Shown piece by piece: positions 52,301 through 63,290 of a stretch of DNA of 64,000 bases (positions are counted from its first letter, which is position 1; every line of letters begins with the position of its first letter). The translations under genes were made by a program, and so were the position numbers. Below the pieces are notes generated by a model that searched no databases, was not told the DNA's origin, and saw nothing but the letters and a program-made list of their open reading frames with translations. Source of the DNA: Trematomus loennbergii (lineage: Eukaryota > Chordata > Actinopteri > Perciformes > Nototheniidae); the NCBI GenBank assembly GCA_012861695.1, contig JAAOOA010000130.1, positions 757,351-821,350 of the forward strand. Direction: 5' to 3'.

Positions 52301-55300
52301 CACAAAATATTACTAAAAAACAATAATGCTAAAAAAAAGAAATAATTAAATCTCCTTCTTCCTGCATTCAATGGGCCCTCTCATTAAATGATTGGCCCCA
52401 CCCTATAATTAGTCTACACCGCCACTGACCTTTACTACAAGTACTCAAAATTATAGCATCTGGGGTCAATTTCTTTTAAATCCTAAACCTTTTTTAACCC
52501 AAAAATTAACATTGATTTTGTGTAAATGAGGTCTACAGAGTGGTGCAGTGACGAGTCATAAAACCCAGAAGTGAGTTAGCATTTACCACTTCCTGTTCCC
52601 TGGTCTCAGAGCCAACGGTTTTTTGAACATGTTTTGGGAAAATATCTGGAAACTAGGTCTGTGAGACACATTGAAGAGACGTGTTGTTCTACGACATTAA
52701 ATCATCAGCAGTGACCCCACTGGTGATTCTGAAGAGTTGACGTGTCTGAAAAACGATGGTTGTTACCAAGTGGCTGAATAGGACTACAGAAGTTGAGGAG
52801 GCCGTTGTACGTCATTACGCCGAACACGTAAACACTCCTCTAAGTTTGTTTGCCCTGTTCTGCTTGAAAGCAAGTACCTGCCTCCTGCAAACTGTTCAAA
52901 CAAACGCTTCAACTTGTACCATTTAGAATCTGTATGTTTGAATATGGATCTGAAGTTGGCGTGACGTTGAAGTCGTGCTGCTGGACTCGCCTGTAGTTCC
53001 TTTATAGCATAACGTTAGCATTTTGCTTCTGGCCATTAGATTTATGATTCAAACATTATAAAAGTAGGGTAGACGTGTGGAGATTATCCGGCTGAACAAA
53101 ACGTGCATTTATCAAACAGGTTCGTTTTCAACAGACCTTATTTCCAGCTATTTTCCTAAATCCTCTGGAGAAAACCCGTTGTTTTTTTGTCGAGGGAACC
53201 AGCAGCTTCCTTCAGGGTGAATACGTCATCCCTGCACCGCTCTATTGACCATACATTTCAAAAAGAAGAGTGAAGCTTGTGGTAATTAGGAATAAAGTTG
53301 CCTTGAAAGCATATTTGGGTGATTATTTAAACTCTATGGACAGAAGGTGATAAACACAAGGGTTAAGATGAAGATTTAAACCTCTGTTCCTCCGCATTAA
53401 ACAGGCTGACTCGAAGAGAGGAGGAAAGAAAGAGACTGAGAGAGAGAAGAAGAAGAAGATCCTGGCCGCCAGACGCAAGCAGCTGAACATCGACCATCTG
53501 AACGAAGACAAGCTCAAGTAAGACTCACACACACTTCACACAAAGATTACAATTCTCAGGACTCACTTTTATTTATCCTCAGGGTGAAAGCAAACTCTTA
53601 ATCCATGTGGCTTTCTTTAATAATTAATATTCAAAACATTAAGGGAAGGTATTTATTTTTCTGAGATGTTTCTGACGTGTTTATCACATTTTTTATTAAT
53701 TTAACTCACATTTATTAAGCAATTTACATATTTTTCCGATATGTTTTGGACACCTTTTCTGTATTTTATTTATTATTTAACTTACATGTTCTTTTAGGTA
53801 TTTTATATATTTCTGACATTACTGTGTGTTGTTGTGCTGCAGGGATAAGATCACTGAGCTGCACGAATGGATGACCACGCTGGAGTCTGACAAGTTCGAT
53901 CACATGGAGAGACTGAAGAGGCAGAAGTACGAGGTGAGTCAACAAAACAGGAACTCATACAACTTATTTACATGTTTTAAATACCTTATTCCTTTAAGTT
54001 GTCAGTAAATATGGTCTGTACTGTACGTTTACTATGTGCATTTCTTAAAGGAGGCTTTAAATTGTTTGTGTTTACTTACTAAAGTATTGCATATCGGTGT
54101 TGTTTTTCAATTAAACCATTATATTTGGTTTCATGGTGATTTGGGTAAATAAATCAGATCCAGTTATCAAAAAGAAAGCCTTGTTAATTGATTAATAAAT
54201 GAATAGATCTCTCCTTATTCAAGTCATACTTTTTATAGTACATTGAGAGACACATTTTGATTCCGGCTTGTGTTTAGACAACATTTAACAATTGATAGCT
54301 TAATTGAAAAGCATTTATTTTGTTCAAAAACCTATGGAAGAAAAGCATTATTTTCTTGCAGATTTAGCAACCTCCTTAGCCCTAAATGCTATCATTATAA
54401 TAACCATATTCATCCACAGGTTTGCCTCGGTATGTACCCTGATTTCTGCACAATAATCCTCATAATCTTTCTCCGGCTGTAGCAGATATTTGTTGTTGTT
54501 GTTGTTGTTTAAATTGTCGTGCGATCTTGAGGTTTTTCGCACAGCCACGCTCCGGGTTTGAACCTCGATGTGTGTTTGATTCCCTGCAGGTCACCACCCT
54601 GCGTAAGAGAGTTGAAGAGCTCAGTAAATTGTAAGTAGAGCTGCAGCGACGCTCTGCCTGCAGCTTGGGGCTCGCTGCATGTTAGCATGAAGGTCAAGAA
54701 GGGAAAACACAGCGCACCCGCTGGCCGAGAGGAGACTACACACACCACCGAGACAAAAAACTAAACACCGAAGAGTTTGTTTCTAAAAGTGACATCTGAA
54801 AGATCTTGATTTTATTTTAAATGTAAAAATCACACACAAATTACACATTTCAGAAAGTTTTTTTGTAATTGAATTAATTTTTTTATATAATAATAAAAAT
54901 AATAATACAAAGGGATTTATTTTATATTCCTGATTCAAATCATGATGTTAAATTAGTACATAATTAACAAAATATTCCTATTTTACAACTTTGACGTTTT
55001 TATAAACCAAAATGTGAGAATTTTTTGTTATGATGACACTTCTGAGCTTCCGTACATGACTTCAACAAACTTTAAATGTAAAGACAATGCAGGACATGTC
55101 ATGTAAGACAGTTACCTTTAATCCTTTTATTTATATCTAATAGTTGTATACAAATTAGCTTTTTTTAGATGACATTTTGGAAACAAACTCTTCGGTTGAA
55201 AGCAAGACGGATCTACATTGGATGTAAAGGTGGTATTGGGTGACTGAGCTTTAGCATCGCAGAGCTTTGGTCAGGTGTGGCTGAGCGGTAACAGGTAAGT

Positions 55301-58300
55301 TTGACCCTGCTGAGGTTTCAGAGCCGAGCTGAAGCAGAGTCTCTCTAATATCTTTCTTTTTGAGGCGGGAAACTACGACGGGTGTTTTAACGCAACAATG
55401 ATCAGATTGCGAAGTCATGTGACCGTGCTGTAGTTCCTTTACAGCCCAACATTAGCCTCCTTTAGCTTAGCGGTGGTGACGTGAATTCATGTGACCGTGC
55501 TGTAGTTCCTTTATAGCCCAACATTAGCCACCTTTAGTTTAGCGGTGGTGACGTGAAGTCATGTGACCGTGCTGTAGTTCCTTTATAGCCCAACATTAGC
55601 CGCCTTTAGCTTAGCGGTGGTGACGTGAAGTCAGGTGACCGTGCTGTAGTTCCTTTATAGCCCAACATTAGCCTCCTTTAGCTTAGCGGTGGTGACGTGA
55701 AGTCATGTGACCGTGCTGTAGTTTCTTTATAGCCCAACATTAGCCTCCTTTAGCTTAGCGGTGGTGACGTGAATTCATGTGACCGTGCTGTAGTTTCTTT
55801 ATAGCCCAACATTAGCCTCCTTTAGCTTAGCGGTGGTGACGTGAATTCATGTGACCACTCAATACAGAGGAAACACTGATCATATGCTTGACCCCGTCCT
55901 GGTTTCCCATGATGCCTCACTCTACAGCACCTGGAAACTCGTTAAAGGAAAGCAGAGGGATTCTCCTCGGAGGTAAACGTGTAAAGCTGCCGCTGTGTCG
56001 TTTTTCAGGTGCTCACTATCAGGAACCGCATTGATTGTTTGCAGAAGCAGTAAGTACTGGCATCGATGGGTTCACTGAAACTCAGTAATATTAATACCTT
56101 AACTAAAATATATCTGCGTGAACCCTTCCCTTAGCAGGACATAACTGACTGTAACAGGACAGTCTATGTCTGTTTATGGCAAAAAAAACACTTGCATAGT
56201 ATAGGTCAAGCTAACTAGGTTTAACTGTTTATTTTTACATTCATTTAAAAGTTCAATATTAGTATCACTTGTTAAGATTTACAGCTACACTCTGTTTTGA
56301 ACTATGTGCATTAGGGCCATTGAAGTGCAAAACATATTTAAATTACGAAACATACTTGGATATTTTTTCTAGTTTTAAGTAAACTTTTCCATCCTTAATT
56401 CTTAGTTTGTGTACCTTGGTTAATGTTAAAGTTAATTTGTTAAGATAGAAGGAAGCCATAAATAGACCAAAGACACTAACACCCCCAGAAAGTGTTCAGG
56501 CCCAAATCCACGGCTAAAAAAACTTGTCTGGAAGTCAACATGGAGGCGACCTCGATCCAACTCTCAGGTCATTCATGTTGTCACGTTGCGTCTTTATCCC
56601 AAAATACAACATTAGCAGCATTTTGTCAGCAGGATTTTAACTCAGTTATTCCTTAATTCCTGCTGTTATTAACAGGCACTAAGTCAAACCTTATATTAAA
56701 GTTCAGCAGGAGAGCTAACGTATTGAGACACAAGTAGGCTACATTAAGCTAGGCTAAAAGCTAACGTAGAAAACTTTAGGCTAACTAGCTTGCCATAAAA
56801 ACTTTGCATAGTAAATATAATGTATAATTTGCATATAAATGTAAATAAACATTAAAACAACGATATAATGTATGTATAACCTTATTTAGATCAGTTATAA
56901 TAATAAGCTAGCTAGCTAATGTAGAAAACTTGGAAAGTAGGCTAGGCTAACTAGCCTGTCTTTGTATAGTTAATCTACAGGAATATAATTTATAATTCTT
57001 CCATGTAAATTTAAATAAGCATTAACACAACAATATAATGTATGTATAATCTTAATTAGATTGTTATAAGCTAGCTAGCTAACGTAGAAAATGTAGCACA
57101 ACTATACTGAAATGTGTACAGCTAATAGTCCATCATATTCATTTTTAGTCCTTTTTTCCAAGCAGTTAGTTTAAATGTTCTGGTTATTACTAGCAATTGC
57201 TATTCTGCTGTGGCCGTATATATGTTAGTTATTTAGGAAAACAAACTGCTGTTTGATTGTCTTCATGGATTGCTAAACTAAGTAAAAGCTTCTAAGGAAT
57301 ACTGTTAATTTTGTTAGCTTGGTTTAGGAATCTGGCGCAAAGATTTCTACTTCTTTTTGTTCTGCTTCATTACGCCTGGTCAGCTCCATATGTTGCTTCT
57401 GTTTTGTCCAAATATGTGTGTATTTATCGTACGTACCCATTAATAACTTCATAATTTTATATTTCATTGTAAATATACTGGTCGGTATGCGAGGAGTATT
57501 CCCTGGTGTTCTCTGAAAAGGATGATGAACAGATATTCATTATATATTGTCAGTATAACGTTCAATATAACGTTCAATAGAGGAAAACAAGACCTCAAGA
57601 AACGACCTGGTTTTACAGTATGAAAATTACATTATTAAATGCAATTAAGTACCAAAGTAGTTCATCCTTTCTCAGTGGACAGATCAGGTTTCCTCTCTTC
57701 ATACTGACCCCTTTACTATTTGTGTGTGAGAGCCATTACAACAGTAACTGTGAGGGTATTCACATTACTTTACTTGGCTATTGGACTCAGTAATGATTCA
57801 GTTTGTGCAGGTAAGTGCTGCATGAGTTTGGGATTTTAAGACTGCAAAACCATTAGCATTTTATCTCATTTGCATGTGGCTCAGTTGTTTAGTTCTTATG
57901 GTTGCCAACAAGTAAACCTTAAGTTGATTATTGAACCATTTTGGTTCCATTAAACTAAATAAATGTTAATTTTTAAGTGACTTTTTACATTGATTGTTGC
58001 ATGGAAAGCTAATTATAGCTAAACTAGTCATTAGCTTTGTTAGCTAACGAGAGGTTCTGCACATTGTATTCTTTCCGTGTTAGTCAGCTAAAATCTGCTT
58101 TAACAATTCACTCGTGATTTCAGATAACATATTTGGAAACATGCTAATCGTCTGCATAAAAGCTGATGCAATATATCCACCTGCATCGTTAAGAATAGTT
58201 TAATTGCAGCCTGATCCAGACTGGCTGTACAAAGTAGTACTAGTAGTAGACATATTAGTATTGTTCAGAATCAGAATCAGTTGTTGGATGGAAAACCAAT

Positions 58301-58740
58301 TTTGTAGTTTTATCTAGTTGCTAAGGTGCTATTAAGTGTTGCCATGCCATTTATCTGACAACCCATTACCCTGAAAGTCTAGGAGTTCGTAAACAATACC
58401 GTAAGACCAAAGTGCAATGGTAAATTATCCCAAAAACAAAAGTCCTGGTTTCTCATTTAAGCATTTATAGGTTTGTCTATTTCATTTACTACTTTGGGTC
58501 TCCGAATAACGGGCTTTCAGACAAATTCGCAGACCCTTTTTCAAGCATGGCACTAAACTGAAGTGTGCGTCTGAAGTGTTGTGAAGTTGTGTGAAACTAA
58601 AACTCTGCACAGAAGGCCATTATCCATTGTTGAACAATCATTTACAAACCGTTAAAAACCCCCACACATTTCTGACATGTATTTTTTTTTTTTCGTATTA
58701 CAGCAGCAAGAAGGGAGCCGCCGCCCGCCGCAGAAAGTAG
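46340..58740 (+). CDS. tnnt3: Fast skeletal muscle troponin T, complete
   Basis: Troponin T binds tropomyosin, troponin I and troponin C on the sarcomeric thin filament and couples calcium to contraction. Coding exons: 46340-46359, 46712-46725, 47736-47912, 49815-49832, 50619-50637, 50763-50808, 50898-51014, 51529-51606, 52032-52145, 53405-53517, 53843-53933, then 54590-54630 or 56009-56049, then 58704-58740. With one of the alternative pair the parts sum to 885 bases, 294 codons plus stop, and every join is in phase. Features: MSDTEEVDQVE start, a long Glu/Pro acidic region, [15 protein letters not shown], tropomyosin-binding [33 protein letters not shown] and [18 protein letters not shown] for troponin I/C binding, and the C-terminus [11 protein letters not shown]. 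Mammalian TNNT3 ends GGRWK, so the tail is fish-like or from another last exon. No frame break. The paralogue (a or b) is not decided. Confidence 0.95.
46712..46725 (+). CDS. tnnt3: tnnt3 micro-exon, DQVE
   Basis: A 14-base exon between TCTTGCAG and GTAAG. It completes V and adds DQVE. Very short acidic exons are usual in the troponin T N-terminus and are often alternatively spliced. Confidence 0.9.
47736..47912 (+). CDS. tnnt3: tnnt3 exon with Glu-Pro repeat
   Basis: Acceptor TGTATAG, donor GTATGT. 177 bases encoding [16 protein letters not shown] and then a run of EP dipeptides with V interruptions, ending ELELE. The DNA is a CCAGAG/CCAGAA hexanucleotide repeat, so the length is probably polymorphic. 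Confidence 0.92.
48003..48245. mobile_element. Dispersed repeat (AATCAGAATCAGAATCAG)
   Basis: AATCAGAATCAGAATATACC, TTATTCGTCCCACAGAGG and a tail of ATATAT and TATTGCACA. This is a common non-autonomous repeat of fish. It lies in the tnnt3 intron. Confidence 0.6.
48250..49814. other. tnnt3 intron, no exon seen
   Basis: AT-rich intron without a recognised exon. Small alternatively used acidic exons could be hidden here; none was clear. Confidence 0.45.
49815..49832 (+). CDS. tnnt3: tnnt3 micro-exon, EAVEEE
   Basis: 18 bases between GCATGCAG and GTATG. It adds EAVEEE in phase, so it could be skipped without breaking the frame. Confidence 0.88.
50619..50637 (+). CDS. tnnt3: tnnt3 micro-exon, EEKPKF
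   Basis: 19 bases between TCTGCAG and GTGAGT, encoding EEKPKF and leaving two bases of a Lys codon. Confidence 0.9.
50763..50808 (+). CDS. tnnt3: tnnt3 exon, [15 protein letters not shown]
   Basis: Acceptor CTACAG, donor [21 protein letters not shown] is strongly conserved in troponin T. Confidence 0.95.
50898..51014 (+). CDS. tnnt3: tnnt3 exon, tropomyosin-binding segment
   Basis: Acceptor GCCCTCAG, donor GTGAGT; 39 codons. Contains [15 protein letters not shown] and [19 protein letters not shown], the conserved T1 tropomyosin-binding region. Confidence 0.96.
51529..51606 (+). CDS. tnnt3: tnnt3 exon, [13 protein letters not shown]
   Basis: Acceptor TTCTGCAG; donor GAG|GTTCGT, a weaker donor than its neighbours. 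26 codons, Arg/Glu-rich helix. Confidence 0.92.
51639..52031. repeat. 105-bp tandem repeat, last copy reaching a splice acceptor
   Basis: Four copies of a unit of about 102 to 107 bp with ATATCAAAGATTGTCTATA, ACTTCCCGATGGGCTG and TCTCACTCTGTTTATTT, at 51639, 51740, 51846 and 51952. The last copy runs into CCTTCACCAG, the acceptor of the next exon. Confidence 0.88.
52032..52145 (+). CDS. tnnt3: tnnt3 exon, [19 protein letters not shown]
   Basis: Acceptor TTCACCAG, donor GTGAGT; 38 codons. [19 protein letters not shown] is a troponin T hallmark. Confidence 0.96.
52146..53404. other. tnnt3 intron
   Basis: No exon. A lone scrap of the 71-bp unit (TGTAGTTCCTTTATAGC) is near 52991-53030. Confidence 0.5.
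53405..53517 (+). CDS. tnnt3: tnnt3 exon, [19 protein letters not shown]
   Basis: Acceptor TTAAACAG, donor AA|GTAAGA. Contains [18 protein letters not shown] and [11 protein letters not shown], highly conserved. Confidence 0.96.
53843..53933 (+). CDS. tnnt3: tnnt3 exon, troponin I/C-binding region
   Basis: Acceptor GCTGCAG, donor [26 protein letters not shown] and [10 protein letters not shown] correspond to the T2 region. Confidence 0.96.
54590..54630 (+). CDS. tnnt3: tnnt3 mutually exclusive exon [15 protein letters not shown]
   Basis: 41 bases between CCCTGCAG and GTAAGT. Spliced to the last exon it gives [17 protein letters not shown]. Same length and phase as the 56009 exon, corresponding to the known exclusive 3' exon pair of fast troponin T. 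Confidence 0.92.
55406..55860. repeat. 71-bp satellite array inside tnnt3
   Basis: About six and a half units of the same 71-bp satellite as 1584-2996 and in the same orientation, in the intron between the two exclusive exons. Variants include TGAATTCATGTGACC and TAGTTTCTTTATAG. Confidence 0.92.
56009..56049 (+). CDS. tnnt3: tnnt3 mutually exclusive exon [15 protein letters not shown]
   Basis: 41 bases between TTTTTCAG and GTAAGT. Spliced to the last exon it gives [17 protein letters not shown]. The RNRID..QKH pattern matches the alternative C-terminal module of vertebrate fast troponin T. Confidence 0.92.
56200..57120. repeat. Degenerate GCTAACTAGCTAACGTAGAA repeats, block 1
   Basis: Three or more copies of a block with AGCTAGCTAACGTAGAAAA, ATAATGTATGTATAA and ATGTAAATAAACATTAA. 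Block 2 is at 59330-60330. Confidence 0.6.
57121..58703. other. tnnt3 last intron, no exon seen
   Basis: AT-rich. No further C-terminal exon (for example one encoding GGRWK) was recognised. Confidence 0.5.
58704..58740 (+). CDS. tnnt3: tnnt3 last coding exon, [11 protein letters not shown]
   Basis: The acceptor TATTACAG follows a long T run. The first base completes the split codon (F or H, depending on the exclusive exon), then [11 protein letters not shown] and TAG at 58738-58740. Confidence 0.92.
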
Positions 58741-58991
58741 ATCTTCCCAAAAACAAAAGTGCGATCTTCTCGAACACACGCCTGAGGAAAAGACGCGCAC
58801 TTTGGCAAAGGTCCTAGCCCGGAAGAAGCCAGTAACGCTGAGGTGTACTTTGCGATTATCAACACGCGTCCTGAAACATGCAACAGGAGCCTTTAGCTGC
58901 TGTTCATAAGGAATAAAAAAACGTAAAAAGAAACTTGCATTCGTCATCACGCTTCCTCGCCCTCAGCTGTTTGGTTCTCAGTATTTTTGTA

Positions 58992-59055
58992 AATAAAGTG
59001 TGACACTTCAAGCCATGACTGTCGAGCTGTTGTTATTCAAAATAAATCAATAAAG
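58992..59055 (+). terminator. tnnt3 polyadenylation signals
   Basis: AATAAA at 58992-58997, then AATAAATCAATAAAG from 59041. The 3' UTR is short, about 250 to 330 bases. Confidence 0.75.
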
Positions 59056-59329
59056 TTCCGTATTTTTCAGACAGTCGTTTGTTCAACACTGTTTCCAAAC
59101 TGCAGAGTTGAATTGAACATGGAGCTAAATGGTGTAGAAGACAGGATATATAGAGTCTGCGTACCTAAGTAAAACAAAGACTCAAAACTCCAAAAAGTAT
59201 GTTTTATATTATCAATACTATATTACATAATCAATAAGGGATTGGTTGCAGCTATTCCTTTAAAGGGTGTTTAAGAAAAAGTAAAGTTTATACAGTTTTC
59301 ATTTGAAAATGGTCAAATATTGCATCAGG

Positions 59330-60330
59330 GTCAGATAGCCTAACTAGCTAACGTAGAAAACTTTAAATCTGCTAGCTTGAATATCTATGAACATGAAGAT
59401 TATTATACTTTCCTTTTATAAACATGTAAATAAGCATATTCTTATTTAGCTCAATAGTAGTATGGCTAGTCGGATCATGGAAAGTAGGGTAGGCTAACAA
59501 GCTAATGTAGAAAACTTAGCATTACTAAACTGAAATTTGTTTATCTAATAGTTGGGTTTAATAAAATATATTATCAGTATATGATTGAATATCTAGCCAT
59601 AAAGGTTAACAGGCTAAAAGGTCAAGCATTTTACATCTGCATTTTGACAATTTAGCAAGATAACTTATATAATGAAAATCTAAAGTCAGTTAGGCTAACA
59701 AGCTAGCGTGGAACATTTTAAGTCTGCTAGCTTACTTAGAGAACGTTGCATATGTAGTAAATGAATATTACAATTATTTTAGAATCCTTTGACTTGAATG
59801 TAAATAAGCATTGACACAACAATATAATGATTTATGATCATGGTAAGTTAAGCTAACTAGTTAACGTATACATCTTAGCATTACTAAAGCTAAGGCAGCG
59901 TTTTTGATACTTGAGAAGATTAACAGTTAATGTCTGTTTTGAACTACAATCTGTATTAATAATTACAGAGCACAGAGTCATGGGTAATGCTCAGGGTAGA
60001 AACATTGACATTGTTGAGATAGATAGCCCTAAATACACAAAATACATTAACATCCCCAGAAAGTTGTTCAGGCCAAAATCTAAGCTAACTAGCTAACGTA
60101 GACAGCGTTGCTAGCTACGTATAAACCTTTGAGTAGAAAATGAAAAGGAAAATGATTTTATAATCCTCCATATAAATGTAAATAACCATTGACACAAAAA
60201 TATAATGTATGTATCATCTTATTTAGCTCAATAGTAATGATATGGCTAGATTGATCATGGAAAGTCTGTTAGGCTAACTAGCTAACGTAGCAAACTTAGC
60301 ATAACTAAACTGAACTGTGTACATCGTGTT
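59330..60330. repeat. Degenerate GCTAACTAGCTAACGTAGAA repeats, block 2
   Basis: Five or six diverged copies with spacing of about 150 to 250 bp, sharing CTAACTAGCTAACGTAG, AAAACTTAGCAT and ATTTAGCTCAATAGTA with each other and with 56200-57120. Confidence 0.65.
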
Positions 60331-61064
60331 GGGTTTCATAATATTTCTTATAAGTCTTGTTTTCCCAAGAGCTCAGTTTAAAAAAACCTGATTAATTCTG
60401 CCTGAGAAATTAGTTTTAGACTAAATTGCTAATCTGTTGTAGGCCTAATTTAGTAAATTATACAATTTCCGGGTTTAAAATGGACTAATATCGCATTAGG
60501 GTCCCTGAGAAAGAAGTAGGTGTTTGGGAAAAGTACATTTCTGTAGCTCTAATCAAATCGTTTTTCTATAACAACAAAACAAAGGTCACAAGAGACATAA
60601 TGTATTGGTTAGAAAATGCATTCAATAAGCCGTCACCATTATTTAATTAGTTAGGTTATAAAGCCCAGCAGAGCTCAGTGTGACAGAAACCTCTGAACAT
60701 TGAGCTGCTTTCACTTCAGTTTGGTATCCAAGATGATTTAAAATTGGGATTTGGTTTAGAAAGTGAAACGTTTTTAGAAACATGGGGATTACCCTGGGGC
60801 TGTTTTAAGGTTTTAATTTGATGCGTTTCAATCGGGGGACACTTATCTGTACTCAAAATAGGTCCAGATAAATGCTGGTTTATGGTTAAAAAATGAAGGA
60901 AATCCAACAAAATGTCTTTGTTTTCCACTATGATTTCAACTCGAGTGTCCCTCTCCCTCGGCAGATATTTTGGGTTAGACATAAGTATGTTTTTCAATTT
61001 GAGTTTTGATGCAACAACACATTCAGGGAGACCTTTCAGTCTAATTTATACCAAGTGGTTCAGA
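60331..61064. other. No gene seen downstream of tnnt3
   Basis: Unique-looking sequence before the next 57-bp array. The open frame on the minus strand is unrecognised. Confidence 0.45.
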
Positions 61065-61839
61065 TGAGAGGACTCTTTAAAGTAGAGACACTACATACTG
61101 ATATACACCTGAACATCAGCAGGAGAGGACTCTTTAAAGTAGAGACACTACATACTGATATACACCTGAACATCAGCAGGAGAGGACTCTTTAAAGTAGA
61201 GACACTACATACTGATATACACCTGAACATCAGCAGGAGAGGACTCTTTAAAGTAGAGACACTACATACTGATATACACCTGAACATCAGCAGGAGAGGA
61301 CTCTTTAAAGTAGAGACACTACATACTGATATACACCTGAACATCAGCAGGAGAGGACTCTTTAAAGTAGAGACACTACATACTGATATACACCTGAACA
61401 TCAGCAGGAGAGGACTCTTTAAAGTAGAGACACTACATACTGATATACACCTGAACATCAGCAGGAGAGGACTCTTTAAAGTAGAGACACTACATACTGA
61501 TATACACCTGAACATCAGCAGGAGAGGACTCTTTAAAGTAGAGACACTACATACTGATATACACCTGAACATCAGCAGGAGAGGACTCTTTAAAGTAGAG
61601 ACACTACATACTGATATACACCTGAACATCAGCAGGAGAGGACTCTTTAAAGTAGAGACACTACATACTGATATACACCTGAACATCAGCAGGAGAGGAC
61701 TCTTTAAAGTAGAGACACTACATACTGATATACACCTGAACATCAGCAGGAGAGGACTCTTTAAAGTAGAGACACTACATACTGATATACACCTGAACAT
61801 CAGCAGGAGAGGACTCTTTAAAGTAGAGACACTACATAC
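61065..61839 (+). repeat. 57-bp tandem array 4
   Basis: About 13.6 nearly identical 57-bp units, the most uniform block in the window. It ends at a hAT insertion and resumes at 63081. Confidence 0.96.
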
Positions 61840-63080
61840 CAGAGGTGGGACCAAGTCATTGTTTTGCAAGTCCGAGTCAAGTCTCAAGTCAGGATGGGCA
61901 AGTTCAAGTCAAGTCCAAGTCCTAAACTTTGACAAAACGAGTCTTAAACAAGTCTTATGTGCTTTTCAACAAATGTAATGACATCGATCAACAGAATAAT
62001 ACTTAATAATCAAACTGCTCTTTATTAGTCACATTAATAATTTAATAATCCATTTTCTCTCTGCTGGTAAAGTAACGTGTTTTCTTCTATTGTAAGAGGG
62101 ATCAGTAAGGTAAGGCTACCGTGACGGTTTGATTCAGAAGGAGTTTAATGTATAAGATCCCTGATGTTGAGGTGACCAGAATGTTTATTTCCACTGTGTA
62201 CAACATGTTATAAGGGACCCACAATCTATCTTTATGCAAGGGATAATGTGCAGCGAGGCGTCTCTATGGGGAAAAGAACACCTGAATCTAGATCCCTCTG
62301 CAGGTGGTACTTTAACTATATTTTGATGCTAATACTTTTGTACTTTTACTTGTAACATTTTGAATGCAGGACTTTTTATTGTAACCGAGTATTCCTACAC
62401 TCTGGTACTTTTACTCAAGTACAAGATCTGAACTTCTCCCACCTCTGACAATAAATCCTGAGTGGTTACCAAAAAAAACCCTGCTCTGAAGGTTATTTTC
62501 ATTTTACAAATCCTGCACTCAGCTTTGCTTTCTCCAATATCATTGAAATGCAGCCAGATGCTGCTTCTTTTTTCGGTTTTCGCAAATTTCTTGACTTTTT
62601 CCGACGCGCTTGCATTTAAATCCGGCTCCCCGTCTCCCCGTCGCTCTGTGTAGCTGGCCTGTACCACTACACCTGCTGTCTTTGGAGCGTCTGCCCCCCA
62701 CCCTTCTTTCACATAATGGTATGATCCTAGTGTGTCCTCGCATATGATTGGCCGCATGGTGGCTCAGCAAAATAAAGTCCCGCCCCTGCCTGCAAGGATT
62801 CTCAGCAAGAGTTGCAGCGGCTGAAGATTCTGCTCTCCCCGACGGGAGTCTGCTCTTCTAACGGCATCTCGCGATCGGCGTGTTGGAGACCCTGAATTAA
62901 ATTATCAAGTCACCTCAAGTCAGAAGGCTCAAGTCCAAGTCAAGTCCCGAGTCATTGGTGTTCAAGTCCAAGTCGAGTCGCAAGTGTTTTGTGATTTTGT
63001 CAAGTCGAGTCCAAAGTCATCAAATTGGTGACTCGAGTCTGACTCGAGTCCAAGTCATGTGACTCGAGTCCACACCTCTG
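61840..63080 (-). mobile_element. hAT element with BED-type zinc-finger remnant
   Basis: Ends CAGAGGTGGGACC and GGTCC-type CCACACCTCTG form inverted repeats, and CTACATAC (61832-61839 and 63081-63088) is a perfect 8-bp target duplication. On the minus strand 62757-62480 encodes SSIWLHFNDIGESKAECRIC, a BED finger W..F and C..C pattern from a hAT transposase; the His pair that should follow is not visible and no catalytic domain remains. Repeated CAAGTCAAGTCCAAGTC motifs fill both subterminal regions. A second hAT-like terminus ends at about 62448. Non-autonomous. Confidence 0.88.
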
Positions 63081-63290
63081 CTACATACTGATATACACCT
63101 GACATCAGCAGGAGAGGACTCTTTAAAGTAGAGACACTACATACTGATATACACCTGAACATCAGCAGGAGAGGACTCTTTAAAGTAGAGACACTACATA
63201 CTGATATACACCTGAACATCAGCAGGAGAGGACTCTTTAAAGTAGAGACACTACATACTGATATACACCTGAACATCAGCAGGATATGTC
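63081..63290 (+). repeat. 57-bp array, continuation after hAT insert
   Basis: About 3.6 units ending AGCAGGATATGTCCTCTTTA, which looks like the parent MITE terminus and resembles the end of array 1. Confidence 0.93.
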
